Shown: positions 7,969-8,162 of the stretch, piece after piece
Layout of the letters: every line of letters starts with the position of its first letter
Numbering within the stretch: the stretch's first letter is position 1
Assembly (NCBI GenBank): GCA_003455235.1
Contig: DMRT01000279.1
Span: 1-8,162, forward strand
Source of the DNA: Chitinophagaceae bacterium
GTDB taxonomy: Bacteria; Bacteroidota; Bacteroidia; Chitinophagales; Chitinophagaceae
Reading direction: 5' to 3'
Length of the DNA: 8,162 bases
Made by a program: the position numbers and the translations under genes
The notes under the pieces: model-generated
Databases searched by the model: none
The model's input: only the letters and a program-made list of their open reading frames with translations
Told to the model about the DNA's origin: nothing

Positions 7969-8162
7969 ATGGAACAAACCATGCGCTGGTACGGCCCCCA
8001 CGATGCAGTGAGCCTGCAGCACATCCGCCAGGCAGGGTGCACAGGCGTGGTAACAGCATTGCATCATATTGCCGTGGGTGATGTGTGGACGGTGGAAGAG
8101 ATCAGTAAAAGAAAAAAAATGATCGAAGAAGCCGGGCTCAGCTGGACCGTCATTGAAAGCCT
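7969..8162 (+). CDS. uxuA: Mannonate dehydratase, 3'-partial (N-terminal 64 residues)
   Basis: Dehydrates D-mannonate to 2-keto-3-deoxy-D-gluconate in the cytoplasm, a step of glucuronate breakdown. The visible N-terminus, [16 protein letters not shown], then [22 protein letters not shown] and [13 protein letters not shown], matches E. coli UxuA closely from memory (MEQTWRWYGPNDPVSL...). The window ends inside the next codon, so the active-site region is not visible. Three in-frame ATGs stand in a row at 7963, 7966 and 7969; I chose 7969 because the homologous protein starts MEQT. The start lies 13 bases after the xylanase stop (7 if the first ATG is used), so it should be part of the same transcript. 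Its presence suggests the operon also uses the glucuronic acid side chains of xylan; uxuB, uxaC or an alpha-glucuronidase would be expected nearby but are not in view. Confidence 0.95.
   Translation, partial: MEQTMRWYGPHDAVSLQHIRQAGCTGVVTALHHIAVGDVWTVEEISKRKKMIEEAGLSWTVIES

Overview
This window looks like part of the chromosome of a Bacteroidota bacterium, plausibly from the Chitinophagaceae or a related soil/freshwater group; that placement is inference. The reasons are: roughly half G+C by eye; A-rich leaders without clear Shine-Dalgarno sequences; a class II (about 440 aa) xylose isomerase; a xylulokinase with the AGDQPNNA and RAG-SNLFLS motifs I associate with Bacteroidota XylB; a lipoprotein xylanase with a Gly-rich tether; and a sodium/sugar symporter close to animal SGLT proteins. 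All genes are on the + strand.

Layout: (1) 1-1424, xylulokinase XylB, 5'-truncated by the window edge and broken by an apparent one-base deletion near 1195-1197. (2) 1440-2768, xylose isomerase XylA, complete, with all metal ligands. (3) 2797-4443, SSS-family Na+/sugar symporter. (4) 4453-6786, secreted GH3 beta-glycosidase, probably a beta-xylosidase. (5) 6822-7955, lipoprotein GH10 endo-beta-1,4-xylanase. (6) 7969 to the end, first 64 codons of mannonate dehydratase UxuA. Gaps between genes are only about 7-35 bases. No stretch over 300 bases lacks a gene, and I see no terminator, tRNA, CRISPR, IS or divergent promoter. The whole window therefore reads as the interior of one operon whose promoter lies upstream and whose end lies downstream.

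How the genes fit together (inference from family functions): the GH10 enzyme cuts xylan at the cell envelope, the GH3 enzyme trims xylo-oligosaccharides to xylose in the periplasm, and the SSS symporter imports the sugar with Na+. XylA converts xylose to xylulose, and XylB phosphorylates it for the pentose phosphate pathway. UxuA would handle the uronic acid branch (glucuronate to fructuronate to mannonate to 2-keto-3-deoxygluconate), matching the (methyl)glucuronic acid side chains of glucuronoxylan. No SusC/SusD pair, alpha-glucuronidase or regulator lies inside the window.

I did not find a previously undescribed system. This is a recognisable xylan/xylose catabolic operon. Points worth checking are the xylB frameshift, the SGLT-like symporter in the place where I expect a xylose permease, some residue substitutions in the symporter and the xylanase, and the link to uronate catabolism.
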